A stretch of 64,000 nt of DNA from Adineta steineri (Eukaryota; Rotifera; Eurotatoria; Adinetida; Adinetidae): assembly GCA_905250115.1 (NCBI GenBank), contig CAJNOI010000025.1, forward strand, positions 174,755 to 238,754, written 5' to 3'. Positions 46,565 through 57,685 of the stretch are shown in pieces. How positions within the stretch are numbered: the stretch's first letter is position 1; every line of letters starts with the position of its first letter. The position numbers and the translations under genes are program-made. Below the pieces are notes generated by a model. It made no database searches. It saw only the letters and a list, made by a program, of their open reading frames with translations, and was not told the origin of the DNA.

Positions 46565-48903
46565 TGAATTTAATAAATAATAATTGTATATAAATATAAT
46601 TCGAATTCTCAGTAATGTGGATTGTTCTATTTAATCCGATGCGTCCTATATATATATGATGATTTATTCCTTGATTATTTTAACAAAGAGAGTTTGTTGA
46701 GTAGCTTAGTTAGAGAGAGGCTTTATTAACAAAAAATGACGAGAACAAAATAATTAATTGAATGAGAATAATCTATCTTATTCTTCCTACTCTTCGCGTG
46801 TTTGATAGAATGAAAAAACGCTTTTCAACATCAACGTATGATGCTCCATGTCCTTGTCAAATGGAACATCATTGAAACTAATGATTGCATAAATTACAGA
46901 ATCTAATTTCTTGTATTCTAACTTACTTATGAGTCATGACAATTGTTCTTGTTCCTGAAAATAGTTTTAGCTTACGAAAAAACTATATCTCAAAGATTAG
47001 ACTTGTATAAAAAAAAGTATAGAATTGCGAACAATAATAATTATTAGTTAGCATGCGTTTCATTACAAACTACACTTTCAAGAAAATTAAAGAAACTAAA
47101 TTAATGATCAATTTGAGAGATACTTAAAACTAGCTGTTTCTTTCATTCATTATCATAGCCGATGATCTATACATTTTAATTATATAACATAATTGATATC
47201 TATGAAAGTGTTATTTATAAGGATGATTAGCTAATATTCATACAGCATGTTATTAAATCTAATCTATTTGTATTAATTACTATAATCATTTTCGAAGATA
47301 AAAAAATATTTTTTTAAGAAAACCGAAGTGAGATTTTTGTTTTGTTATTTATATCTAATTTAACTAATTGAGTTGAAACAATATGATGATGTCTTATATT
47401 TCTTGATTGTAATGAATTGATTAGATCTATAAAGTTTTCCCAGTAGTTTTACACATAATTTAGAAATAATAGTGTTACCAATGTATATATTTATTCAATA
47501 GAAGTCCTTGACTCTCTACTTAAGTTATTCTACAATTTAAAAAAAATCAATTAATTTTATTTAATCAACAATCTGTACAGGAGATGTCTTTATGAAAACT
47601 TTAATACAATAATATTATTAATATAGAATATACATGCATCATATGATAATAGTGATTTTCAATAAATAATGATTGATTCTATTTTGATAATGTAAAATAT
47701 TATTTGAAAAAAGGCATAAACTATCATCTCTAGTAAATCCTTGGATTTTATATTGTGAATTGCTTTTTTTATCCATTGATATGCAATGAATTTTTTATTT
47801 GTCTAAATCCTACATTAGAAAATGTCAATTAAGAATACTTGATGATATGTCTATTTCTCTTTCCAGATTCGAACAATGAAAAATGATGTAGTCAGGAAAT
47901 GATATGCTTTTAGCACATTTGCTATTGTATTCTTTTTTTTTAATGTTGCATTACTTCGATAGGACGTTCAGCTTCGCCCTTGTGTATTAACTAAACATAT
48001 AGATAATGTTTCCTCTGCAGATATTATATCGAATAAAAATCTTGTAAAATATTCGTATTTATTAATAAACAGACAATATCAAGTAAGAATATCCATCGAA
48101 TCATTATTATCTTCATTAACTAAACCATATCTAGTAATGAAATGATCTCATACAAATATATCTAATATTCTACATAAGAAGGAAACGGAAAGGGTCAAGT
48201 GATATATTTATCGGCAAAAAATCTATATATGAGAAAAAAAAATAAAGAGTTGCGTTTATGAGTTGTGAACTAAAAGAAGTACGGAAGTATAATAGAAGAA
48301 ATGTGTTGCTTCATATATAGGCCCTTACACATATCAAGTAAAGACCGTGACGGACATCATATAAAGAGCGTTACAGACCATGACAATCACCTTTACGAAA
48401 CGTCATATCACAAACCATAATAGACACCTTGCACTAGTGAAGTACTCGAGACCATGATAGACAATGTTTCAAAGGTTAAGTTTATTGTATGTATTTATAA
48501 ATTACTATTAAACAAACTTAACAAGTCTAGAAGCATATTGATTTAATCGAAGCTGATATATTTCAAAAAAAGGACTATCAAGTATATATAATATTGTTTT
48601 TATTTTATTTATTAAACATGTTTCTCTTATTACTTACTTCAATGATATTATTTTCTTTTCTAACATTTATTCCATAGTAATTCTTTTAACAGCTGTTTTT
48701 ATTATTCTTTCGTTTGTATTTATACTAATTCATTTCTATGTTATCACTAACTATGCTTATCGACATTGATATGAGAAGAGGAGAAAAATTTTCGTACAAA
48801 CAAAATGCTAACACGTCGTAGAGAATATCTGTTTCGTCTTTAGAAATAAGATAAAACAAAACACTGTACTTGACAATAAAATACATATACAATTATTTTT
48901 GAA
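46565..48903. other. Long intergenic stretch with degenerate tandem repeat
   Basis: About 2.3 kb without a supported gene. It holds a degenerate 33-37 bp tandem repeat near 48342-48480 (listed separately) and AT-rich sequence. Confidence 0.5.
48342..48480 (+). repeat. Degenerate tandem repeat, 33-37 bp period
   Basis: The core AGACCRTGAYRGACA recurs, diverged, at 48342, 48375, 48412 and 48449. The copies are about 33, 37 and 37 bp apart. It is less AT-rich than its surroundings. No inverted repeats or coding content were seen. Confidence 0.45.
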
Positions 48904-50001
48904 ATGGATTTTTTAGATGAAGCAGATCAGGTGAGAAAAGTTTATATATATATACAGATTTATGATGATTAAATCATATGCATCAACAGTTTTTAATAAT
49001 GAAATAAAATATCAATAGAAAGAATTTCTTTTCTAATCATTTAATGACAAATATATATATAAAAATTATGTGAATGCTCATATTTTGAGAAAAAGAAAAA
49101 AAAAAGATTAATCGTGAATTAATGAAAGGATATGTCGAACAGGAGATCTATTGTTACCGTTTGTCAGTGTTAAAATATAAATGAGAGAAAGCTGAATTCC
49201 CTTTTTTTTGCGTATATGTTCTTAGTGTCACGTCTATTGTTCTCTTCATCTCTATTCTTTCATTATTCATTTTTTTTTCTCTTTTGTATATGATTGTTTG
49301 ACCTAAATGTATTGCATTATGAAAACGAGAGAAGGACAAAAAAAAAATCTCATTCGATGTTTCTATTAAAGTGATCGTAGTTATATGTTGAAGAGGAATT
49401 AAAGTTTCATGATACCATAAGAAGTTTTGTGAGTTCAAATAAAAATCTTATATAAATATTAAATATTCATTATAATATCAGTACTCACTAAAAGACTATT
49501 TCATATTCTTTATGTATTGATAAGAGTGATTGAACTCTCTCTTTTTCACTCTATCATGTCTATTCTAATATTGAATTAATCACAGGGTAAGATTTATATC
49601 GCCTAATCGAAATAGAACATTTATTTTTCTTAATACATAGATGAGTATATAACAGAAACTTCTCTCTCTCTCTCTCTCTCTTTTCCTGTATATCATTCAC
49701 AATGAATCATCTAATGTTGAACGATGTCTTCGAAGCTTCCGCAAGCTTCATGACAGATTAGTATACATAGTATATACACTAAGGACATGCACATCTATGT
49801 GTGCGTGTGGATGAAAAAAAAATTGTCGAAGAATAAAAAAAAAAGAAAAACGACAACGTGAGTGGAGGAAATGCAATCATTTTGACATAAAAAAATGAAT
49901 ACTTGTCTCATATTTATTCTCGTATAGAACTACTACTAAGAAAGAACAATCACTTTTTTTTATTCTATCAATAAATATATATATATATGCGTATCGTTTA
50001 G
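48904..50001 (+). other. Possible first coding exon and long first intron of the coronin gene
   Basis: 48904-48930 reads ATG plus eight codons (MDFLDEADQ) up to a gtgag donor. The acceptor tcgtttag ends at 50001, directly before the ATG of the main coronin frame, and the join is in frame. If used, this adds nine residues and a 1071-nt intron, by far the longest in the window. The intron contains a (CT)n run at 49660-49680 and TA runs. It may instead be upstream sequence with trans-splicing at 50001. Confidence 0.35.
49660..49680. repeat. (TC)n microsatellite
   Basis: A perfect TC dinucleotide run inside the possible first intron of the coronin gene. Confidence 0.85.
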
Positions 50002-52248
50002 ATGCCATTCAAAGTTCGTATTTCAAAATTTCGTCATGTATATGGTTCACCATATCGTGAACAAGATTGTTATAAAAATATTTCTATAACACGTAATGCA
50101 CATGATGGTAGTTTTTGTGCTGTTAATTCGAAATTTTTAGCAATTGTAACTGAAACATCAGGTGGTGGAAGTTTTCTTGTTTTACTTCTTTCAGAGGTTT
50201 GTAGACTTTATTTTGTTTTTTTGCTATTAAAATATGTATATATTATTTAGGTGGGTCGTATCGACGTTGATCATCCACGTATAAGAGGTCATCGTGCACC
50301 TGTTGTTGATCTTAAATTTAATCCATTTAATGATCATGAAATAGCTTCATGTTCAGATGATGGAACAGTTAAAGTATGGTCTATACCCAATGATGGTTTA
50401 AATACTGATATATTTCAATGGAAAGTTGATTTACATGGACATCAAAGACGTGTTGATTATATTGAATGGCATCCAACAGCTGAAAATCTTATATTAAGTG
50501 CTGGTTCTGATCATCAAGTTATTTTATGGAATGTTGAAAGAGCTGAACCTATACAAATTTATCGTTGTCATCCAGATGTTATACAATCAGTTACATGGAA
50601 TCGTAATGGCACACTATTTGCAACGACTTGTAAAGATAAACAGATACGTGTTATTGAAGCTCGTACAGGCCAAATTATTGCTGTAATAAAACGAAATTTA
50701 TTTATTTATAATCAAGATTTTATTTCGATATTTATAGAAAGGAATTGGTCATCCAGGTCCAAAAGTATCAAAAGTTGTGTTTTTAGGCGATACAAATCGT
50801 CTTCTATCAACAGGTTTTGGCAAACAATTTGAAAGACAAGTAGCCGTATGGAATGCTGTATGATTTTAAACTCTAAAAGCATTTAAGAAAAAAGTATTTT
50901 TCTTCTATTTATTCATTTAGAATGATTTATCAAAAGCATTAACAATTGAAACAATCGATTTTGGTGCCGGTGCTCTTATTCCATTTTATGATCATGATAC
51001 ACGAACAGTTTATTTAGCTGGAAAAGTAAGAAATTTCTTTTCTTTTTATAAATTAATTTAATATAATTATATAATGTAAAGGGTGATGGAAATATTCGAT
51101 ATTATGAATTAACTGATCAAGGTGAACCGTATTTATATTTTCTTTCGGAATATAAATCAACAACACCACAAAGATGTCTTGGTACATTTATTTTGTTAGC
51201 TTTGTGTTTTTTCTAAATAAATTTTTCTATTAAGGTATAATGCCAAAAACTGGTCTTGATGTAACTCGAAATGAAATCATGAGATTTTATAAATTATTCG
51301 CAACTGGATCTATGTGTGAACCTATATCTATGATTGGTTTGTATTTTGTATAATACTTCTTTTTTCTTTATTTATAAAAGAAAATCAACTCGAGGTTGAT
51401 TATTGATGCTGACAATATGTTAATTTTATTATATTTTTTCTACTATTGACAAATGATTTAATAGAAAAAGAAATTTATTTTTTTCTTTTCTTAAGTTCCA
51501 AGACGAGCTGAAACATTTCAATTTGATATCTATCCGGATACTTCTGGTTCATACCCTGCTTTATCACCAGACGAATGGACATCTGGTATTGATCGTGATC
51601 CAATACTTGTCTCAATGAAAAATTTTCAAGATGAATCAAATATGCCTCAAATAACTACATATCGAACATATGATTCTATATCTACTTTTTCACATCGTGG
51701 AACATCACAAAGAATTAGTCAATTACCTATAGCAGAAGTTGCACCTATCCCGAAACATAATGCAAATAATCAATCATCTGATGACATACAACAACAAACA
51801 GGTCATCAAAATTTAAGAAAAACTGAATCAGTAAATACAACAGATACAGAATTGAATAATATTCGGTATGAATATATGTTTTATTTTCTTGTACACAATT
51901 AAAATTTAATATAATTTCGTTTTTTAAGAGATAAATTGCAAAATTCAACACAATTAATTCAACATAATTTTGAAATGAAGAAAAAAGTTATGAACATCGA
52001 TACAAACGAATATTATTCATCTATTCCGAATGAAATATATGGAGTTGATGTTAGTAGACGAATATTTTTTTGTTTTAATTCTTTTTCTTCTTCTCTAGTA
52101 TCGTCATGAATATCTTAAACAACAAGAAGAAATTGAATCATTACGTGAACTTATATTTATAAAAGATCATCGAATTCGTTTACTCGAAGATGAATTATGT
52201 TTAATAAAAACTCAATGCGATAAACAAGATCATAAATTTATTAGATGA
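50002..52248 (+). CDS. CORO2: Coronin, class 2-like
   Basis: Nine exons: 50002-50196, 50251-50682, 50738-50857, 50921-51025, 51082-51181, 51235-51336, 51496-51865, 51929-52049 and 52099-52248, giving 564 aa. The N-terminal SKFRHVYGSPYREQDCY and SFCAVNSKFLAIVTE are the coronin signature. A WD-repeat propeller follows (HRAPVVDLKFNPFNDHEIA, VEWHPTAENL-type text, TTCKDKQIRVIEA), then GDGNIRYYEL and the conserved PRRAETFQFDIYPDTSG and SGIDRDPILVS segments that best fit CORO2 proteins. A variable Ser/Gln-rich linker precedes a C-terminal coiled coil (YLKQQEEIESLRELIF and so on) for oligomerisation. Coronins regulate actin through Arp2/3 and focal adhesions. The acceptor AG directly abuts the ATG at 50002. 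Confidence 0.93.
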
Positions 52249-52592
52249 TTTATTTCATTATTTAGTTATATTTTAGTCAGTTTCGTTTTGTACGGTAGTC
52301 TATGTATAAGAACAATGTTTTTATATTAATAAACGAACAAAAGAGGAGATATTTCAAATACGAAATTCTCAAATAGAAAACCATGAATTTCCATTCCCGA
52401 ATGTTTTATTGACGAAGAGATAGTAAGTCTTTTTATGCTTATCACCCGATAAAATATCAATAGAGAATTTATTTTATTCAATAAAATTTTCACATACAGA
52501 TCTAAGAAATTTTTTAAATTAATGTTCATACGCAAAACAAAGTATGTTTTTGTTTTTTTATTATAAATATCACTGATTAAAATAAATAAAGA

Positions 52593-55500
52593 TTAAGAAA
52601 GTAATTTAACTATTTGTTCAGGTGTATGTGGCATTATTGAATATGGATTTGCATAGGTATTTTTTGGATCCATTATTGCTGAATAAAGACTAGTATATGC
52701 TGAACATATTAATTCAACCGAACGTTTTTTTATTTTTTCTCTAAAATAAAAGAAAATTGGTATATATATAAAAGAAAATATTTTCTCACCGAATCACAGC
52801 ACTTGTTAAATATTTCAGTTGAGGCATAATATAAAGATCCGGTGATGCCAAATACGAATCAAATTTAACCTAGAATTTTTTGATTAAAATACAATATTGA
52901 TATGAATTATTTTGTTTTCAAAATTTACCATAGCGGCTTTTAATGTAATAGTATCCATGCTTGGTTTAAGTGCTAATGCACCTGTACTTGTATTTGATTC
53001 TTGTTGTTGTTTTTCAACAATACGATAAGCATCTAATAAATCAGTTCGTAATAAAATATAAGTTGCTTGTTCACCAATTAATGTATCAGTATTTGCATCA
53101 ATCTAAATAACAAAAATATTATATGTAAAAATATACACCAATATTGATTTTAGCTTTGAATAGTAATCACTTAGAGATAAGATTAAGATTACTCTATCAA
53201 TATTTGGGTATATCTTTTTAAGTATATGACCGGTTTTCTTTACATACTTGTCCTTCGAGCATTTCAATTTTTTCATCTGTAAATGCAAAAACAGCAAGTG
53301 TTGCTCTTATTGCACTAACGCAATTAACTAAATAAACTGCCATTTCAATAACACCTAATTTCGCTGCTGATAATGAACACATTTGAAGTAATGGATCAAT
53401 AATTGAATATACAATTTGTTGAAAATCAACACGTTTTGATTCGAATGGTATCATTGATGTTGAATGTGTTTCAAGTATATCACGTAATAATGCTAATGTA
53501 CGTCGTAATTCATCAGATAAATTTAAATCATTTGTTGGCATATCAACTTTTTCAATTAAACGTGTAGCTGTTGCATTTAATCTATGAGAAAAGAAAAAAA
53601 TAGTTTTTTGATTAAATAAATGAAATTTAACATACGCATTTAAGAACATTTTTGATGATAAATGACTAACTTCATCGAGTACAAGTGCCAATTGACATTC
53701 AATTGGTAATAATTGTTTTATAGTTGTTTCATAAAATTTAAGTAAATTTGTTAATTTATAGAGTGTAACTGGTTCATGTTGAGAAACAAGTACTTGTTCA
53801 AGACGAACACGTAATGGTCTAGAAATAATTTGATTTAACTTTAATCAAAAATTCAAATATTTTAACTAACCGACATAAACCTTCAGTAATAAATCCTAAT
53901 AATGTTTGAATTGTTTTCTGTAATTCATTCCAACCTTTAAATTTTCTTAATAAAATTTCACCATATTCTTTTTCAGATGCTGTTGCTTGATGTGTCCATG
54001 CAAGCATATCACCAACATAGCGTAGTGGATCGTGCGAAGATAATTCAATTGGACGAGGCATACCGCCTGGACCACCACGAGTTAAAGCTTCAATAAAACC
54101 ACGAACAAGTGCATTACGACGAGCAGTACCATATTCATCAAGAACATATCTAAGAAAATAAATAGTAGTGTTTTTATTTCGTATGCTTTTGCAATATTTA
54201 CTTAAATAGAACTTGTCTTTCTTTTAATCCTTCAAGTGCTTCACTAATTAATATTGATATTTCTGGTGATTCTGCTGTTAAAAGTCGACATTCACCTATT
54301 TATTTATAAATGAAAGAAAAAATAATTAAATTGAACTAAAGATATATATATATGAATTTACTTTGTAACCATCGATATAATCTTTCATATGCTGATTCTT
54401 GATGAAGTGCCATTTGTTCCATGATTTCTAAACCAATTGTTTGTTGATTTGTTCGTAATAATAATTTACAATCTTGATGAATTGATTTAACACGTTTTAA
54501 AACATTGAAAAATTGCTATAAAAAAAAGTAGTTTATATGAATTAAACAAATCTTTTGTAAGTATATAAAAACGAATATATTATGGTAAAATAATTAGTTT
54601 TATCATATAATATTCTTAAACTATATTCATCGAACAAGAATAATAATCTGATTTCTTGACAGCTAAAAATTCTCAGTGGATTATCATTGTATATATTAAT
54701 ATTTCTCCTTATTTAAAACAAGAGTATATCAGACTGTAGTAATTGATACTTTTGTTTTCATTATCTTTCTCGTAGAGAAGAGTCCAGTAAACATAAATTG
54801 TCTGATTGATTGTATGTCCGAACTTCAATGATTAGTCGAAAAATTAAGTAAAGATATAAAAGAATTTTTTTATAAGGATTGATCGAAGCCAAAGAATTCA
54901 AACCTGACTTCTATTTTGTCTGATTATATGAATGAATAGCTTGGTAGTTGTTTAGTAATGCGATTTCTACGAGAAGGAGTTGAGCAAATCTACAGACGAG
55001 CGTTACTTGTGTTGATAAAAATAGACTTTTTGGAATGTTTTCAAGTACAGATAGATACAGAAAAATGATTTTACCACTCACACTCATTATTAATCCTTAA
55101 TTACTCGATGTAAGTATCAAATTGCAAAGCTTAAGTCTTGTGAGATTAGATCTTTCAACAAACTTTATTCTTTCCTAGTTCTAAAAAATTAATTTTTATT
55201 TACCGGATGTAAAAATCCATCACGTGTTGTTCTTAAAGCATTTAATTCGTCTGGTTTCAATTGAAATCGTTCAATAAATCCTTCAGTTATACGAGATTTT
55301 ATATTCAATTCTTGACTAGAAAATAAATTTATTTTTTACTATACAATTTTCGATTAAAATCTTATTTTACTTTTCATTTTGTATTTGTGTTGTTTTATTA
55401 ATCAATTCCTGTGTTTGTGCTTTAACATTCTAATACAAAAAAAAAAGAAATTCTTTTAATAATATTTAATTTGACATACTTTTAATCGTTGTGTCATATC

Positions 55501-55815
55501 TTCACAACAAGTTGACATCGATGTAATTGTACCATTTAATTGATCTAGTTGTTGTTTAACAACACGAAAACATTCTTCAAATTGATCATTTAATGTTAAA
55601 CTTCGTTTTTCAATTGTACTTCTCAATGAACGTCTTGTTCGTACACTATTTTCATTGAAAAAAGTTGACAAATATTTTAATGATTCAATTAAATCTTTAT
55701 CAGATTCTAATTTTAAATCAAGAATTTTTTGTAATCTACGTTGTAATTGTTGTGTAGTTGATGATGTTGTTGCAGCCGCAGAAGACGGAGGAGGTGTATT
55801 TATTTCTGTACTCAT
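52593..55815 (-). CDS. COG6: Conserved oligomeric Golgi complex subunit 6
   Basis: Eleven exons on the minus strand: 55480-55815, 55371-55429, 55204-55315, 54362-54515, 54202-54295, 53871-54149, 53636-53818, 53248-53581, 52929-53102, 52790-52869 and 52593-52740, giving 650 aa against about 657 in human. The N-terminus carries helices typical of COG6 ([32 protein letters not shown]). The middle has [15 protein letters not shown]-type text, [21 protein letters not shown] with [19 protein letters not shown], and [17 protein letters not shown], which is highly diagnostic. The C-terminus ends [15 protein letters not shown]6 tethers vesicles in retrograde Golgi traffic. The Met at 55815 is chosen because an acceptor gtttttttag ends 1 nt before it; the in-frame Met further out is dismissed. 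Intron 3 (688 nt) is long. CNEP1R1 lies 140 bp upstream on the same strand. Confidence 0.93.
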
Positions 55816-55955
55816 GCTAAAAAAAACAATCATATGAATCGAAATAATTTCTTTCTTACATTTCGACCAAAAGAAAAAAGGAAAAAAAACAAAAGGATTT
55901 TTTTCTTTTTATTTATTTTATAATACAACATAAAGAAAAAACTATCAGAGGAGGA

Positions 55956-56387
55956 TCATCCAGTTAGATAAGATGATGTTGGTCGTGGTCTTAATATTAA
56001 TCGTCCATCAGAATCACATGACATATTATAATCAGCAAGTATATAACGAAATCTTGCAATAATTATTGATGATGAAAACATTTTACGATGTATACCAAAT
56101 AAAAATGCAAATATAAGCAAGGAAAATGATATAGAAAAATAAACTTGTTTACGTAAAAGATGTGAATATAATGTAGATAAAAAGGAATTATCACTAGATT
56201 TATTGACTGAAGATGATTTTGTTGAATTATCATCAGTAATTAATGCATAACATGTAACCAATGTAACTACGACAAGTATAAATAATATTACACGCCAACG
56301 CCATATTGATGGTTGAAGTGAAGAAACAATTTCGATCATACGACGTTCAAATGCTTTTAAATCATCGGCTTGATCCATTGTTGACAT
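55956..56387 (-). CDS. CNEP1R1: Nuclear envelope phosphatase-regulatory subunit 1
   Basis: An intronless frame of 143 aa. It follows the family closely: QADDLKAFERRMIEIV and LQPSIWRWRVIL at the N-terminus, two hydrophobic segments (VILFILVVVTLVTCYALI and FSISFSLLIFAFLFGI), then HRKMFSSSIIIARFRYIL and YNMSCDSDGRLILRPRP. A Ser-rich lumenal insertion (STKSSSVNKSSDNS) makes it longer than the roughly 125-aa vertebrate protein. CNEP1R1 (TMEM188) activates the phosphatase CTDNEP1, which dephosphorylates lipin and controls nuclear-membrane lipid synthesis. It stands 140 bp upstream of COG6 on the same strand, which suggests co-transcription. Confidence 0.95.
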   Translation of the reverse strand: MSTMDQADDLKAFERRMIEIVSSLQPSIWRWRVILFILVVVTLVTCYALITDDNSTKSSSVNKSSDNSFLSTLYSHLLRKQVYFSISFSLLIFAFLFGIHRKMFSSSIIIARFRYILADYNMSCDSDGRLILRPRPTSSYLTG

Positions 56388-56799
56388 TGTTTTTTCTTTT
56401 CAAAATAAAGAAAAACTAGAAGAAATTCAAATTATATATAGTTGATATATATACTAAACAAAAAAAAGAAAACATGCCTTAGATTGAGTATATTGTCGAA
56501 TGAATAAATAAAACTAAACAAATCTATTTAATTGATACATCTACAAATAGTAAGAATGTCTTTATTTAGTCGACTATTATTCGCTATTATAAGCTTGATT
56601 TTAATTCAATCAATAATAGAATTTTAGTTTTCTTTCTAATAGTTTTTTTTCTTTCTTTTAAGCTTTAATAATATACGAAAAGAAAAAGAAAATGTTAGTA
56701 TAACTTGGCAAACAAAATGGATAAATATACAAGATAAACCAAAAGAAAAAAAAAAGAGTCTTGTTTTTTTTTGTTTCAATTCAATTTAATTCAATTCAT
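56388..56799. other. Spacer between EDF1 and CNEP1R1
   Basis: AT-rich non-coding sequence between two minus-strand genes, including the EDF1 3' UTR. Nothing else was seen. Confidence 0.5.
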
Positions 56800-57267
56800 T
56801 TATTTCTTTTTTGGTCCAGCAAGTGGTTCGCCAATATCTTTTCCACGTAATTTAACACCTAAAGCACGTTCCATTTTACTTAAAACTTGTTGATTTGGAA
56901 TTGCTTTTGATTGTTCATATTCATTAATAACTTGTTGTTTTTCATTAATATTTCTTGCTAAATCAGCTTGTGTCCATTCTTTAGCAACTCGCGCTTGTTG
57001 TATAACCTTAGCAACATCTTTATTAACTCTATCATGATGTAATTCTTCAGTTTCACGATCTAAGATAGCAGTATTTTTTGCTGATTGATGTTGTTGATTA
57101 TGTCCAGCAGCAAATTTTTTTGATGTATCAATAGCAACACCAGCACGTTGAGCAGCATTTATAGCTGATTCACTTTTTAATTCTCCAGGTCGTGGTGCAC
57201 GTTTACCAATAACTGTTTGTTGATCCCAGCCAACAGTGCCACCAAAATTTGCGCCTTGTTTGCTCAT
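56800..57267 (-). CDS. EDF1: EDF1/MBF1 transcriptional coactivator
   Basis: An intronless frame of 155 aa, the family length. The N-terminal MBF1 domain reads [20 protein letters not shown], then [15 protein letters not shown] and [11 protein letters not shown], then [15 protein letters not shown] Cro/C1-type helix-turn-helix follows: [20 protein letters not shown], then [19 protein letters not shown] and [21 protein letters not shown]1 bridges bZIP or nuclear-receptor factors to TBP and also binds collided ribosomes. It is divergent from the SPB1/FTSJ3 gene, with 418 bp between their starts, likely a shared promoter for two ribosome-linked genes. Confidence 0.96.
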   Translation of the reverse strand: MSKQGANFGGTVGWDQQTVIGKRAPRPGELKSESAINAAQRAGVAIDTSKKFAAGHNQQHQSAKNTAILDRETEELHHDRVNKDVAKVIQQARVAKEWTQADLARNINEKQQVINEYEQSKAIPNQQVLSKMERALGVKLRGKDIGEPLAGPKKK

Positions 57268-57685
57268 TTTCGAAATTATTAAATGGAAATAGAAATATCT
57301 AGAAAATAATATATTAATATATGTGTATTTATGTTATTGACCCTGACGAGACGAACATATTAAATTTGAGAACGTAAAAAAATCGAAGGACATTGGACGA
57401 ATCCATGGCGGATTAAATTGATTGTTAGAAAAAAAAGAAAAATAATAAAAAAATTGAATTTTATTAATAAAATATATAAAAAAATGATTTTAATACAAGT
57501 TAATAGTTTTTATATAGATGTCGTATGTATACATATATTTAATTCTTCTTCTTATTGTATGGTTGATTTAAGTACATAATATTATTGCATGTAGTTCGTG
57601 AATCGATGAAGATACGATATTGAATGAATTTTAGTAAAAAATTTCGGGTTTATTCTTAATATATAATTATCTTTTTCAGATAAAC
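57268..57685. promoter_or_regulatory. Divergent promoter region of EDF1 and FTSJ3
   Basis: A 418-bp gap between two divergent start codons. There is an acceptor-like ttattttctag for EDF1 and a ctttttcag 6 nt before the FTSJ3 ATG. No clear TATA box was seen on either side. Confidence 0.45.

Noticed and set aside
49154-49438. 94-codon minus-strand frame
   Set aside because: It lies in the long intron or leader region of coronin, with no intron structure and no family resemblance.
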